The notes below the pieces were generated by a model that worked only from the letters and a program-made list of their open reading frames with translations, was not told where the DNA came from and searched no databases. 64,000 nucleotides of DNA. It comes from VBOC01 sp035635475. Its GTDB lineage: Bacteria; Bacteroidota; Ignavibacteria; UBA10030; SZUA-254. The stretch lies in the NCBI GenBank assembly GCA_035635475.1, contig DASQAZ010000033.1:1-64000 (forward strand), written 5' to 3'. Both the position numbers and the translations under genes were made by a program. Below are positions 1 through 10,200 of this stretch, piece after piece (within the stretch, counting starts at the first letter, position 1; the number at the start of each line of letters is the position of its first letter).

Positions 1-311
1 TATTGCTGATATCCGATGGATACGATCTTGATGACCTTCCTCCCAAAAAACGTTGAGTCGGACACCGTCACCTGCACCTTGCCGGAGAGCAAATTCATGA
101 GGGGAAAGCCCGTTCTCCAGTTGATGTCGTTTCCAATCTGCCGCAGCGCCATGCCTGCGCCGGTCTGAGCTATATCCTGGGCCTCCTGCCGAACATAGTA
201 TTTGTAGTAGTTCTGCGTGATGAGCGTGCTCGACGCTTCAATGTTGTGAAATACAACGCCCGAGATGACGATGAGGCCTGCGATGAAGATGATGATTGCT
301 CGACCGCTCAT
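1..311 (-). CDS. Pilin-like membrane-anchored protein (3' end cut by window edge)
   Basis: The reading frame starts at the ATG at 311 with an AAGGA ribosome site seven bases upstream and runs off the left edge, leaving about 103 residues. Residues 4-20 are a single hydrophobic helix right at the N-terminus (IIIFIAGLIVISGVVF), followed by a polar region, the layout of type IV pilin or pseudopilin-like proteins. No GFxxxE prepilin peptidase site is visible. It lies just downstream of two other minus-strand genes of the same architecture, so the three are probably one operon encoding minor pilin-like components. The function is inferred from architecture only. Confidence 0.6.
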   Translation of the reverse strand, partial: MSGRAIIIFIAGLIVISGVVFHNIEASSTLITQNYYKYYVRQEAQDIAQTGAGMALRQIGNDINWRTGFPLMNLLSGKVQVTVSDSTFFGRKVIKIVSIGYQQ

Positions 312-321
312 AATTTATTCC

Positions 322-888
322 TTAAAAGAGATTTTTTGGCTTAATTGTGCGCTCCCAGTACGCGCCTGAATATTTTTTATTCCATGCCGAAACGCTTTCG
401 ATGCTCATCGCCACCTTGATGGCTCTGATTTTTGCCAGCGTCGCGGTAGAATTACCGGTCAACAGGTTTCCCGCGCCGTCATAGTACCGAAGTCTGAATT
501 TTGTCAGCCCGAGATTCATCGGCATCGAAGTGGTATTGTCAATCTGGCGATAGAGCACGTGCGTATTTGTATTTTCCTGCCCCGAGACCGCGGTCGGGTT
601 AAAATAATATCGCACGACATGGATCGTGGAATCGCTGTAAAGGTCCGTCTGAAATTTAATCTCCGAGGTGTCTGTGTACGTGACCTTGACCGAATCGAAA
701 ATATGATATCCCATTTTTCTGAAGTCATTTTCCACAATATCGGAGACAGTGGTAAGGTTTTGCTGGGTTATGTTATTGAATGTTTGCGTGGCGGCGCTTT
801 CGCTGATGTTCAAATTCAGGTTCAACATCATGATGATGAGGAGCCCGCCGATGACCATAGATCCGAGGATATCTAAAATAACTTGCAT
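322..888 (-). CDS. Pilin-like membrane-anchored protein, 188 aa
   Basis: The 188-residue protein starts at the ATG at 888 behind an AGGAGA ribosome site. A hydrophobic N-terminal helix (about residues 4-26, ILDILGSMVIGGLLIIMML) precedes a polar, beta-rich remainder with many aromatic residues. This is the plan of a pseudopilin or prepilin-type protein that stays in the inner membrane until assembled. It sits 9 bases after the upstream gene of the same type and 10 bases before the next, which supports one operon. No enzymatic motif is seen. A role as a minor pilin or pilus-assembly protein is likely but not proven. Confidence 0.6.
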   Translation of the reverse strand: MQVILDILGSMVIGGLLIIMMLNLNLNISESAATQTFNNITQQNLTTVSDIVENDFRKMGYHIFDSVKVTYTDTSEIKFQTDLYSDSTIHVVRYYFNPTAVSGQENTNTHVLYRQIDNTTSMPMNLGLTKFRLRYYDGAGNLLTGNSTATLAKIRAIKVAMSIESVSAWNKKYSGAYWERTIKPKNLF

Positions 889-897
889 ATATCTCTC

Positions 898-1449
898 CTA
901 GTACAAGAAGGAGTAATAGACTTTCACCGTATCCGCCATATACTTGCTCCAGACGTATACCCTCATCCATTTACAGTAGGACCGGCTGCTTGCGTACAGG
1001 GAGTCGGGATACGTGGGGCTTGCATACTTGACCTTTACCAGAACATTATATCCTTCGGCCCGCGGAGTATTGACGATGCGTTTGTAGTCGTTATAGTCGT
1101 CGATGTCGTTAAACTTGATGGAAGACCAGTAACCAGGGGCTGCTGTCGTGAATGGCGAGCTTGTCGACAGTGTATCCGGGTTCGGCACAGCTTCGCCCCC
1201 CCCATCCCGCCCGAGTGAATTCCAATGTGTCATGGCGCTGGGCGAAGCAACTCCGGAAGAAACAGTTTGCTGATCGAATGCTTTCGTTTTCGCCTCGTCG
1301 ATGACCGATTGGCCAATGGCCAGCGCGGAAATGTAATACTCGTTCTGGGCCGCAATCTGACTATTGCTGGAGATGATATTGTTTGAATTCACGAGAAGCG
1401 TTCCGAACAACAGAATTGCGCCTATCGTGAGTATCATGTTAGCGCCCAT
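898..1449 (-). CDS. Pilin-like membrane-anchored protein, about 183 aa
   Basis: The preferred start is the ATG at 1449 (a TTG three codons upstream is possible), because the same MGANMIL start is preserved in the decayed copy at 1948-2043. The N-terminus is one hydrophobic helix (about residues 4-20) followed by a polar stretch. The C-terminal half is rich in Tyr, Ser and Asp and ends in aromatic residues (SFLY). The architecture matches the two downstream genes. The first codons and the upstream region are duplicated about 600 bp further right. Function is inferred as a pilus or secretion pseudopilin-like component. Confidence 0.6.
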   Translation of the reverse strand: MGANMILTIGAILLFGTLLVNSNNIISSNSQIAAQNEYYISALAIGQSVIDEAKTKAFDQQTVSSGVASPSAMTHWNSLGRDGGGEAVPNPDTLSTSSPFTTAAPGYWSSIKFNDIDDYNDYKRIVNTPRAEGYNVLVKVKYASPTYPDSLYASSRSYCKWMRVYVWSKYMADTVKVYYSFLY

Positions 1450-1552
1450 GGCATCCAATTCCGGTAATGTTCAATGAGTTCGTCTTTGGGGGTTGTTTTC
1501 CCCGATTTCTTCCTAAGAATGTAACCAATTTAGCAAGATAGCCCACGTGCCG

Positions 1553-1568
1553 TGTTACCTGTATCACA
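1553..1568. promoter_or_regulatory. CRP/FNR-like inverted repeat upstream of the pilin-like operon
   Basis: The sequence TGTTACCTGTATCACA (TGTTA-N6-TCACA) resembles the TGTGA-N6-TCACA operator of the CRP/FNR family. It lies about 105 bases upstream of the start at 1449. A related TGTTA-N6-TCACG site is kept in the duplicated copy at 2148-2163, which argues for selection or recent duplication. No regulator gene is visible in the window. Confidence 0.35.
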
Positions 1569-1663
1569 GGGGGTGTTTTGCGACAAGTTCATGTTAATTT
1601 TGTACAGAAATCCGCCTTTTTGTCTGATTCATGCGGCCCTATTAGGACCGGTGAAATATCGAA

Positions 1664-2043
1664 TTACTCCCGCCACGCCACTACATTCTGACTTCCGTTC
1701 GGTACCAATACGGCTCCTTCGGTTGCCTTGAGAATATTTATGTTCGAGAACAGCGCGAACCCGGAGCCGTTGCCGATCGTATTGCCCGCAGACGGCGATG
1801 GTGTGAGAGAGACGATAGCTCCTACGATTGTCGCGTGGATATGAATGATATCCTCGGCAATGAGAAGCCCGCGGAACGTGCCCGAATTAAGGTTTTTCAT
1901 AATCGCGTTCTTCGCATTGTTATGAACGATGAGAATCGCTCTGCCGATCATGTTAGCTCCCCCCTATCAAGATTGTTGGAATTCACGAGGAGCGTTCCGA
2001 ACAATCGAATCGCCCCTATCGACAGTATCATGTTAGCGCCCAT
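1664..2043 (-). pseudogene. Decayed duplicate of a pilin-like gene (N-terminal stub plus C-terminal fragment)
   Basis: From the ATG at 2043 a 31-codon stub repeats the N-terminus of the gene at 898-1449 (MGANMIL, then SIGAI, LFGTLLVNSNN) and stops at 1948. The stop overlaps, as ATGA, a second open stretch of 95 codons (1664-1951) in another frame. That stretch reads like the C-terminal beta-rich end of a pilus-associated protein (GLLIAEDI, HATIVGAIVSL, GNTIGNGSG). The simplest reading is a paralogue that lost its middle by deletion and frameshift. Translation of the 95-residue piece by coupling cannot be excluded. Confidence 0.5.
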
Positions 2044-2147
2044 CGTATTCTGTTAAGCTCTTGTTCAACGAGATCCCTCTGGAGGCGTTAAAACGGCCAT
2101 CTTCTTCATATCAATGTACCAAATCTAACAAGTTGGCCCACCCCCCA

Positions 2148-2163
2148 TGTTATATATATCACG
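2148..2163. promoter_or_regulatory. Second CRP/FNR-like inverted repeat
   Basis: TGTTATATATATCACG corresponds in position and sequence to the site at 1553-1568 and sits about 105 bases upstream of the decayed pilin-like copy. The duplication therefore included the promoter region. It also lies about 205 bases upstream of the divergent M13 peptidase gene, so it could serve that gene. Confidence 0.3.
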
Positions 2164-2367
2164 GAGGGTGTTCGGGGGCAAGTTTCTGGGAGGATTGCAC
2201 GAATTCCTGCGATCCAAATGTGACGAGTCTGAAGCCAGTATGACTCTCTTATCGAAAAATTGACAATCCAGAGGGCATTCCGTACACTATGAAACACTTT
2301 CGGCTCTATTACGGATACAATAGCGCCCATCTCGGGCGTTCCACAGGTCTAAGCAAAGGAGTATTAC

Positions 2368-4419
2368 ATGAGAGCACACAGATTTCTTCTGTCACTTGTA
2401 CTCGTTATCGCGCTCTGTCTGACTTCCGCATTCGGTCAATCGTCCGGCGACGCGCAGACGATTGATCCGCTGGCATCGCACATCGACCCCAGCGTAAGGC
2501 CGGGAGAAGATTTTTTCCTCTATGCGAACGGGAATTGGTTCAAGGCAAATCCGATACCCGCAAGCGAGCAGAGCAACGGCCTCTGGCAGTTGATTCAGGA
2601 TACGATTAACGCCCAGGTTCGCACGCTTTGTGAGTCGTCTTCCAGATTAATGAATGCCGAAAAGGGGAGCGACAAACAAAAAATCGGCGATTTCTTTCTG
2701 ACCGGCATGGACAGCGTCGCGCTCAATAAGAACGGGATCCAGGGCATGAAAAAAGACTTAGACAGGATAGACGGCATCAAGGATGTGAAAGGGGTCGTGG
2801 AAGCCGCTTCGTACATTCACCGTGTATCCGGATCGCCGCTGTTCAGATTCGGCGTTGGACAGGATGACAAAATCAGCAGTAAGAATGCGATTTTTGTCGC
2901 GCAGGGAGGATTGAGCCTGCCCGACCGGAATTTTTACTCCGATACCGACGCGCGCGCCGTGATGATCCGCAAGAAATTCGCCGAGCATCTTCAAAACATG
3001 TATGTGATCATGGGGTATGACGATGCCAAAGCGAAGCAGGCTGCGGACAATCTGATGAAGCTGGAAACTGCCATTGCGAACACTTCCCGGAAACGTGAGG
3101 ACACCCGGGACCCGCTGAAGAATTACAATAAAATATCGTTCAAGCAATTAACGGAAAGCACGCCCGCTCTCGACTGGAGCGCTTTCACGAACGGCGCGGG
3201 ATTGCGGAATGTGGATACGGTTATCGTTGGGCAGCCCGAATTTCTGACGGCCCTGAACGGTTACCTTACCTCATTCCCCCTTGACGACTGGAAGAATTAT
3301 CTCAAGTATCATCTGACACGCGGGCTGGCGCGGTATATGGATGATAAAACCTATCGCGAATCCTTTAGTTTCTATTCCACCACGCTGCGCGGAGTACAGG
3401 AACCGAAGCCGCGTTGGAAACGCGTTGTTGAACAGACCGACGGCTCGCTCGGCGAGCTGATCGGCCGCGTCTACGTCGCGGAATATCTGCCGAAGGGGAC
3501 GAAGGAAAAACTGCTGGAAATCGGAAACGCCATCAGGAACGTCTATGCCGATCGAATCAAAGGGTTGGACTGGATGAGCGATGCGACCAAGGAAAAGGCG
3601 CTCAGGAAACTCTCTACCGTCATCATGAAGGTGGGGTATCCCGACAAATGGAAGGACCTGACGAGCATGCAGATTGACCGTTCGTCGTTCGTGCAGAATG
3701 TGAAGAACGCAAATGAATGGAGATTCAATTACATGATCTCGAAGTTCGGCCAGCCCGTCGACCGCACCGAGTGGGAAATGGAGCCTCAGACCTACAATGC
3801 GTACTACAATGCCTCCAACAATGAGATTGTGGTGCCGGGCTGCAACATCCTCGTGCCCGGGTATGAACGAAAGCTGGCCGACGACGCATTGCTGTACTCG
3901 ATTATCGGCGGGTCCACGTTCGGGCACGAAATCACACACGGGTTCGACGACCAGGGAAGCAAGTACGACGAGCAGGGAAACCTCAATAACTGGTGGGCCC
4001 CGGAAGACAGCGCGAAGTTCTATACAAAGACAAGAATGATCGTCAAACAATTCGACGGTTACATCCCCGTCGACACGCTGCACATCAACGGCGACCTGAC
4101 ACAGGGCGAAAACATCGCCGACCTCGGCGGAGTTATGATGGGTTATGAAGCATTCCAGAAGACCGACCAGTACAAGAAGCATGAACGCATCGGCGGTTTG
4201 AATCCCGACCAGCGTTATTTCCTCGGTTATGCGCTGGCATGGATGATTAACGAGCGGCCCGAGGCAGTTGCGAGTCAGATCAAAAGCAACGAACACTCGC
4301 CCGCCAAATTCCGGGTGATCGGCCCGCTCACCGATATGCCGGAGTTCCTGGCAACATTCGGAATCAGGCAGGGCGACCCGATGTGGCGCGCCGACAGCGT
4401 TCGGGTGAAAATCTGGTAA
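2368..4419 (+). CDS. pepO: M13 family metallopeptidase (neprilysin/PepO-like), secreted
   Basis: The 683-residue protein starts at an ATG behind a good AAAGGAG site and begins with a signal peptide (MRAHRFLLSLVLVIALCLTSAFG). M13 enzymes are zinc endopeptidases that cut peptides. The N-terminal M13 domain (about 30-430) opens with DPLASHIDPSVRPGEDFF-like sequence. The catalytic domain (about 470-683) has HEITH with zinc ligands H520 and H524 and catalytic E521. It also has the third ligand E581 in GENIADLGG and the conserved NAYYN motif. Its length is typical for bacterial PepO. The protein is probably periplasmic or surface-exposed. A TonB receptor gene follows almost directly. Confidence 0.95.
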   Translation: MRAHRFLLSLVLVIALCLTSAFGQSSGDAQTIDPLASHIDPSVRPGEDFFLYANGNWFKANPIPASEQSNGLWQLIQDTINAQVRTLCESSSRLMNAEKGSDKQKIGDFFLTGMDSVALNKNGIQGMKKDLDRIDGIKDVKGVVEAASYIHRVSGSPLFRFGVGQDDKISSKNAIFVAQGGLSLPDRNFYSDTDARAVMIRKKFAEHLQNMYVIMGYDDAKAKQAADNLMKLETAIANTSRKREDTRDPLKNYNKISFKQLTESTPALDWSAFTNGAGLRNVDTVIVGQPEFLTALNGYLTSFPLDDWKNYLKYHLTRGLARYMDDKTYRESFSFYSTTLRGVQEPKPRWKRVVEQTDGSLGELIGRVYVAEYLPKGTKEKLLEIGNAIRNVYADRIKGLDWMSDATKEKALRKLSTVIMKVGYPDKWKDLTSMQIDRSSFVQNVKNANEWRFNYMISKFGQPVDRTEWEMEPQTYNAYYNASNNEIVVPGCNILVPGYERKLADDALLYSIIGGSTFGHEITHGFDDQGSKYDEQGNLNNWWAPEDSAKFYTKTRMIVKQFDGYIPVDTLHINGDLTQGENIADLGGVMMGYEAFQKTDQYKKHERIGGLNPDQRYFLGYALAWMINERPEAVASQIKSNEHSPAKFRVIGPLTDMPEFLATFGIRQGDPMWRADSVRVKIW

Positions 4420-4433
4420 GCCGGCCGGTGAAC

Positions 4434-6899
4434 ATGCCCGTTTGGTCGACCGGCCGATTTCGCGGCATGGGACTGATTCTCCGAGGCCTCCTTCGCGCGG
4501 CCGTTTTCCTTTCTTTGCTTCAATCGGAGGCGCTTCTCGCTCAAGCTGCCTCCGGAGGCACGATCAAGGGTACGGTGCAGGACGAAGCGACAAATCGCCC
4601 CCTGCCGTTCGTGAATGTCGTCCTGCGAACCACGGCCGACAGTCTCATCGTCACCGGAAAAGTCACGGATGCGCAGGGAAAATTTGAACTTCAGGAGGTG
4701 CCGGCGGGCGGGTATTTTGTCACATTCGGCCTGATCGGGTATAAGGACAAATCGACCGCGTTCTTCAAAATCGATTCTCTGCACAGACATCTCAATCTCG
4801 GCACGGTAGGATTGGAGCCGGCAGCCGTGAATCTGGACGAAGTTCTGGTGACCGCGGAGAAGTCGATGTTCAACACTTCGATTGACCGGAAGGTGTATAA
4901 TGTCGAGCAGGACCTGATGAGCAAGGCAGGATCCGCGAGCGAGCTCCTGCAGCACGTTCCCTCCGTTCAGGTCGATATCGACGGGAATGTGAGCCTCCGC
5001 GGATCGTCGAATGTGCTCATCATGGTCAACGGGAAATCGTCCGCGCTGATGGACAAGAGCAGCGCGGAAGCGTTGCAGCAACTGCCCGCCAGTTCAATCG
5101 AAAAAATCGAGGTGATTACGAACCCATCCGCCAAGTTTAAACCCGACGGGACGGCGGGAATCATCAATATCGTCATGAAGAAAAACACGAGCCTCGGCGT
5201 CAATGGTAATCTCACCGGAAATGCGGGCAACGCGGGCCGGTACAACGGCAATGTCAGGCTCAATTACAATCCGGGTAATTACAACCTTTCTGCGAGCTAC
5301 AGCTTACGCAAGGATAATCGCAACCGGACAAACTCGGATAACAGGACCCAGATTGATTCTGCGTCTGCGGCGGCCTACTACGGCGGGAATCTTCTGTCCT
5401 CTGCCAGCCCGCTTTCCAATATAGCGGCGCTGGGGCTGGACTATCACCTGGACGCGGTCAATCAATTCGGCCTATCGGGAAACTTCTTTATCAATACCTT
5501 TACCAGAATCGATAATTTGAATGTCGTCCTTCAAGACGCTTCAAGGGCAACGACGGAGGAATACAACCGGAACCGGTACGATCCGGAATATGAAAAGGAA
5601 TACGGATTTACCGCCTATTTTGAGCACGATTTTCCCAAGGAGGATCATAAGCTCCGGCTTGAGTTCACCGCTTCCCGGTCGCCAGAGCAGGAGGACAACC
5701 ACTTCACGACTTCCTATCTCCTTCCCGCAGCTTCGACGATCTACGATAACACGCTGATCAAGCAGGACAACCGCCGCAATCAGCTTTCGCTCGATTATAC
5801 GAATCCGCTCAGCGACAAGTCTACACTCGAAGCCGGATACGCCGGCGAGTTCAACAACGATGATTTCGATTTTTACGCGGAGTCCTTTAACGGCGGCCAG
5901 GGACAGTTTGCAAAGGATACGACACGAACAAACCGGTTTCTCTATGACGGCAGGATACACGCGGTTTATGCAACGTACAAACAATCGTTCGGAGCGTTCG
6001 GCGTGCAGGGAGGACTGCGGACCGAGGGAGCAATCATAAAATCCGATCTGGTAACCAGAGATTCCACCGTCTCAAACAGCTACTTCAATCTTTATCCGAC
6101 TCTGCATCTGTCCTATAAACTCAGCAGCGCCGCCGAGCTGCAGTTGAGTTACAGCCGCCGTACGAATCGGCCGCAGGGGGGTCAGCTCAATCCCTTCCCT
6201 GAATACCGCGATCCAAGAAACGTATCCGCCGGCAATCCGTACCTGCAGCCGGAATACATCCAGGCGTTCGAACTCGGGTGCGAATTTCAGAGCGATCAAA
6301 TATCCATCCTGCCGGCGCTATATTACCGGTACACCTACAACAAGTTCACGACGATTACGCAGGCGATCGACGACTCCACACTGCTGACAACGAGACAGAA
6401 TCTCTCGAACGATCAATCGGGAGGGTTGGAGATGATCGTCTCGGCAAACGTCGGGAAATTGCTTACCGCTCATTGGAGCATTGACGGGTTTTACGATCAG
6501 ATCGATGCCTCCAATCTGGGATTCACTCAAAATAAATCCACGATGACATGGAGCAGCGGCCTGACCGTCAATATCAATCTCACCGAGTTTTCGAAATTGC
6601 AGCTCAATTCGAACTATAATTCGGCACGGCTGACGCCGCAGGGAGAGTATGTACCGACGTATGTCGTCAACACCGGCTTCCGCCAGGAGCTGCTTGACGG
6701 GAAGGTCTCCCTCGTCGCAACGATTTCCGACCTGTTCAGGTCGCAGAAACGGCAGCTTGGGCTCGATACTCCTCTCTTAAAGCAGACCGTCGTGAACACC
6801 CGGGATTCCCGGATAACGTACATCGGCCTTACCTACCGTTTTGGCGCTCCTCCCAAGAAACAGAAGGAGGAACAAATGCGCTATGAAAATGGGGACTGA
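4434..6899 (+). CDS. TonB-dependent outer-membrane receptor with carboxypeptidase-regulatory-like domain
   Basis: This gene starts 14 bases after the M13 peptidase stop, so the two are probably co-transcribed. A GTG at 4383 inside the peptidase gene is in frame but unlikely; the ATG at 4434 or the one at 4467 gives a proper signal peptide. The order is signal sequence, a CarboxypepD_reg-like domain of about 85 residues (GTIKGTVQDEATNRPLPFVNV), a receptor plug (VYNVEQDL, LLQHVPSVQVD, LRGSSNVLIMVNG) and an outer-membrane beta-barrel of the OMP_b-brl_2 type to the end. The protein should import an unknown ligand using TonB energy. A close paralogue is encoded at 59484-61928. Confidence 0.9.
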   Translation: MPVWSTGRFRGMGLILRGLLRAAVFLSLLQSEALLAQAASGGTIKGTVQDEATNRPLPFVNVVLRTTADSLIVTGKVTDAQGKFELQEVPAGGYFVTFGLIGYKDKSTAFFKIDSLHRHLNLGTVGLEPAAVNLDEVLVTAEKSMFNTSIDRKVYNVEQDLMSKAGSASELLQHVPSVQVDIDGNVSLRGSSNVLIMVNGKSSALMDKSSAEALQQLPASSIEKIEVITNPSAKFKPDGTAGIINIVMKKNTSLGVNGNLTGNAGNAGRYNGNVRLNYNPGNYNLSASYSLRKDNRNRTNSDNRTQIDSASAAAYYGGNLLSSASPLSNIAALGLDYHLDAVNQFGLSGNFFINTFTRIDNLNVVLQDASRATTEEYNRNRYDPEYEKEYGFTAYFEHDFPKEDHKLRLEFTASRSPEQEDNHFTTSYLLPAASTIYDNTLIKQDNRRNQLSLDYTNPLSDKSTLEAGYAGEFNNDDFDFYAESFNGGQGQFAKDTTRTNRFLYDGRIHAVYATYKQSFGAFGVQGGLRTEGAIIKSDLVTRDSTVSNSYFNLYPTLHLSYKLSSAAELQLSYSRRTNRPQGGQLNPFPEYRDPRNVSAGNPYLQPEYIQAFELGCEFQSDQISILPALYYRYTYNKFTTITQAIDDSTLLTTRQNLSNDQSGGLEMIVSANVGKLLTAHWSIDGFYDQIDASNLGFTQNKSTMTWSSGLTVNINLTEFSKLQLNSNYNSARLTPQGEYVPTYVVNTGFRQELLDGKVSLVATISDLFRSQKRQLGLDTPLLKQTVVNTRDSRITYIGLTYRFGAPPKKQKEEQMRYENGD

Positions 6900-6930
6900 G
6901 ACCCGCCGCCGGACGGCGTTCAGACGGGTC
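6900..6930 (+). terminator. Hairpin directly after the TonB receptor stop
   Basis: GACCCG at 6900-6905 can pair with CGGGTC at 6925-6930, with an inner GCCG/CGGC stem. The hairpin begins at the base after the stop codon. No U-run follows, so it may act as a processing or stability element rather than an intrinsic terminator. The rest of 6931-7231 shows no gene that can be supported. Confidence 0.3.
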
Positions 6931-7231
6931 AGAGGCGGAATTCAAGGCAGCGATTAACGGAGGTGGAAAAAATTGCCGTTTTCAGACCACCACTCAGTGT
7001 CTTAAACGACGATTTTCTTGCGCCGCGGCCCGTTTTTCCAAAAGCTGTGATATCCATCAAGTTGCTTCTTATCGCTTTTTTTTACAATATTTAAGCCACC
7101 CCCCGAAGCTTCTTAAAGCCTAGTTGCGGTCTGTCTCGAAGAGAGAACCGAAGCGCGGAGAGCAACATCCCCATCTCCGGCAAGGGAATATTTTTCAAAT
7201 GATCAGGTGATCCATCACACGGCACTTCTCC

Positions 7232-10200
7232 ATGATTAGAGTTCTCCACTCGCACCGGTTTCATTTGCTGCTGTTCCTTCTTGCCACACTGTGCTCGGGC
7301 CTCACGGCCATCGCGCAAACCCAGCCCTACTATGTTTACAAGGGCAACAGGCTCTATCTCCACCTCAATAAGAACGCGTTCTCTGTCCGGTATCTCAACG
7401 ACAAAGCGCCCGCACAGCGAGTGAAGGAGGCGGCAAGTTTCGGCGTTTCGGCCGCTTCATCCCAGCCGATGAATTTCAATCACTGGCATCGCCTCAACCT
7501 GCAAACTCCGGTGGCCGACGAGTCGGATGCCTCCGATCAGATCCGGAAATTAGCGGCAGGACCGGACGTCGATTTTGTCTCCCCTGTGTTCAACGACGAT
7601 CACGGCGGTCCCATCGTCATCACACCCGACGTCCTGGTGAAGATCAAGTCCGAGCATGCGTCGAACGCCACAGCAATATTGAATTCGATCGCGCCTGAAC
7701 TCAGCGTCGTCGAAGAAAAATTCGGACTGATGGAGGGCGTCTACCGATTGAAAAGTTCGGCGCGAAACGGGTTCGACGTCCTGGCGAGCGCGAATAAGCT
7801 CGCCGAGGAAGGCCGCGTGGAATGGGCCGAACCCGACATGATCGTCACGGGTGAATTCGGTTCGATACCCAACGATCCGAGCTTCTCGCAACTTTGGGGA
7901 ATTCGCAACACCGGTCAATTTGGCGGCACTCCCGGCTTCGATATGAAGGGCGACCTTGCCTGGAATATCACGACGGGGGATACATCCGTAAAAATAATGA
8001 TTATCGATTGCGGAGTTCAGCAAAACCATCCCGACATCCACCAGCGGCCGGGCGTGGACTTTACAGGCCAGGGAGGCGGGGGCGGTCCCGTGAATTCCTG
8101 CGACAATCACGGAACGGCCGTTGCAGGTTGTGCCACGGCCATCATCAACAACAGTACCGGAATTGTCGGCATCGCGCCGAATTGCTACGTCGTATCCGCG
8201 CGATGCAACATTTCGAACTCCGCGTGCGACAACTCATTCACGAATCAGTTCAGCTGGGTTGTCAACGCGCTGGCCTATGCGGCATCGCACGGAATCCGCA
8301 TCACGAGCAATAGCAGCGCGTATTTCACGACATCCAGCGCGATGGACGCCCAGTACCAATCCACTCACGACAATAACGGGATGATTCACTTCGCCGCCGC
8401 AGGGAACGGGAGCACAAGTGTCTATTACCCTGCCTCCCTTCCGGTGGTCAATGCCGTGGGAGCAACGAACCCCAAAGGAGTGGCGGCGGTGTTCAGTAAC
8501 TTTGGGCCGGCGATGGACTTCTGCGCGCCCGGTGATTCAATCCTCGTTACGGACCGGACCGGTACAAGCGGATACTCAAGCGGCGACTATTTCCTGTACC
8601 GCGGAACGAGTTTCTCGACGCCGTATGCCGCCGGTGTTGCCGCTCTCATCCTTTCGCGATTTCCATCCTTCACGGCATCGCAGGTGGAAGCAAAAATGCA
8701 AAACAGCAGCGTCGATCTCGGAACTGCCGGCTGGGATCAGGTCTACGGCTGGGGTATGGTGAACGCCTACAATGCCGTGCGATCGAGCTGCATCCTCACG
8801 GCGCCGGCGCCGGTGACGCTCTCTGTGGATTCCCTCCAATGCGGGACGGTTGTCACGTATCCGCCTCCCGCCTCCACCGGAAATTGCGGACCCGTGACGT
8901 GCAGCCCGCCCTCGGGCTCATTTTTCCATGTCGGAGTAAACGTCGTCACCTGTTCCGATACGTCCGGGAACCGCTGCACGTTCAATGTCACGGTCAATGG
9001 CGGGGGCCTGACAAGGGGTACTCTGAGGGACGATTTCAATCGACCCGACGGGCCTTTGCCGGGCAGCAATAAATGGGTACTGATCCAAAACCAGCCAAGC
9101 GCCGGCTCGATGTCCATCGTCGGCAGTGGGATCCAGGCAGCGAGTTCTGCGGGAGTGAATAACTTCGGCGGCGTCGTGTGGGACTCGCTCTATGGGGCCG
9201 GGACGGAGGCAAGCGTTACGGTGACACAGAAGAGCGGTAATTTCGGCGGCTTCACGTCCCTCTTCCTTTACGGCCGCATGAACAACAAGGATTACAACAC
9301 GGGAACCGGCTACCGGCTGAGGTACCTTGAACAATCCGGCACAGACTACCTGCAGATTCAGCGCGTGGGTCCGGGCTATGCGAACCTGTTCGACCTGGCT
9401 TCGGTCAACCGGGAAATAAACGCCGGGGATGTTCTCACGTTCCGGGTTCTGTGCGACAATCAGAGCATGGCCATATTGGTAAATGGTCAGCAGATTCTCA
9501 CAGCCACGGACACAACGTACACGGTACCCCAGTGGTATTTTGCCGTCAGATCGTGTGTCTTCTCCCCGGCTGTCAGGTTTGACAACTTTCAGGTGAGTCC
9601 GATTCCGGGCCCGCCCCCGCCGCCGCCGTCGGCACCAACGTTGTTATCCCCGGCAAATGGCTCACTCGGACAGCCGGCGACACTGACGGCAAGCTGGAAT
9701 GCCTCGGCCGGCGCTGCCACATACCGTGTGCAAGTGTCGACCGATTCGCTCTTCGGGACTAAATTCCTGGACGATTCAACGGTCGCCGGAACATCGAGAC
9801 AGGTGGGGCCGCTGGCGGGAAGCACGAAGTATTTCTGGCGCGTGAATGCGAAGAATCCCTCGGGAACAAGCGCCTTCTCCGGCGTCTGGAATTTTACGAC
9901 CGGGATCACGCCGCCCCCGGCGCCGACGCTCGTATCACCCGCGAACGGCTCGACGAATCAACCTACCTCGTTGACGCTCAATTGGAACCCCGCGAGCGGG
10001 GCGGCCTCGTATCGAACCCAGATCGCGACCGACTCATTGTTCACAACCCTCGTTTTCGACGATTCAACGGACACGACGACATCGAGACTGGTCAGCTCCT
10101 TATCGAACAGCACCCTGTACTACTGGCGTGTCAATGCGAAAAACTCCGGGGGAACGAGCCCCTATTCCGCGGCGTGGAAATTCACGACGGTCATCACCGC

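Noticed and set aside
1501..1560. Possible sigma-54 promoter before the pilin-like genes
   Set aside because: The GG and GC elements are about eight bases apart instead of ten, and the sequence is not kept in the duplicated copy.
3271..4296. Long minus-strand frame inside the M13 peptidase gene
   Set aside because: It is antisense to a complete M13 catalytic domain and is explained by codon bias.
7091..7363. Minus-strand frame covering the start of the subtilase gene
   Set aside because: It overlaps the signal peptide of a strongly supported gene and has no recognisable features.
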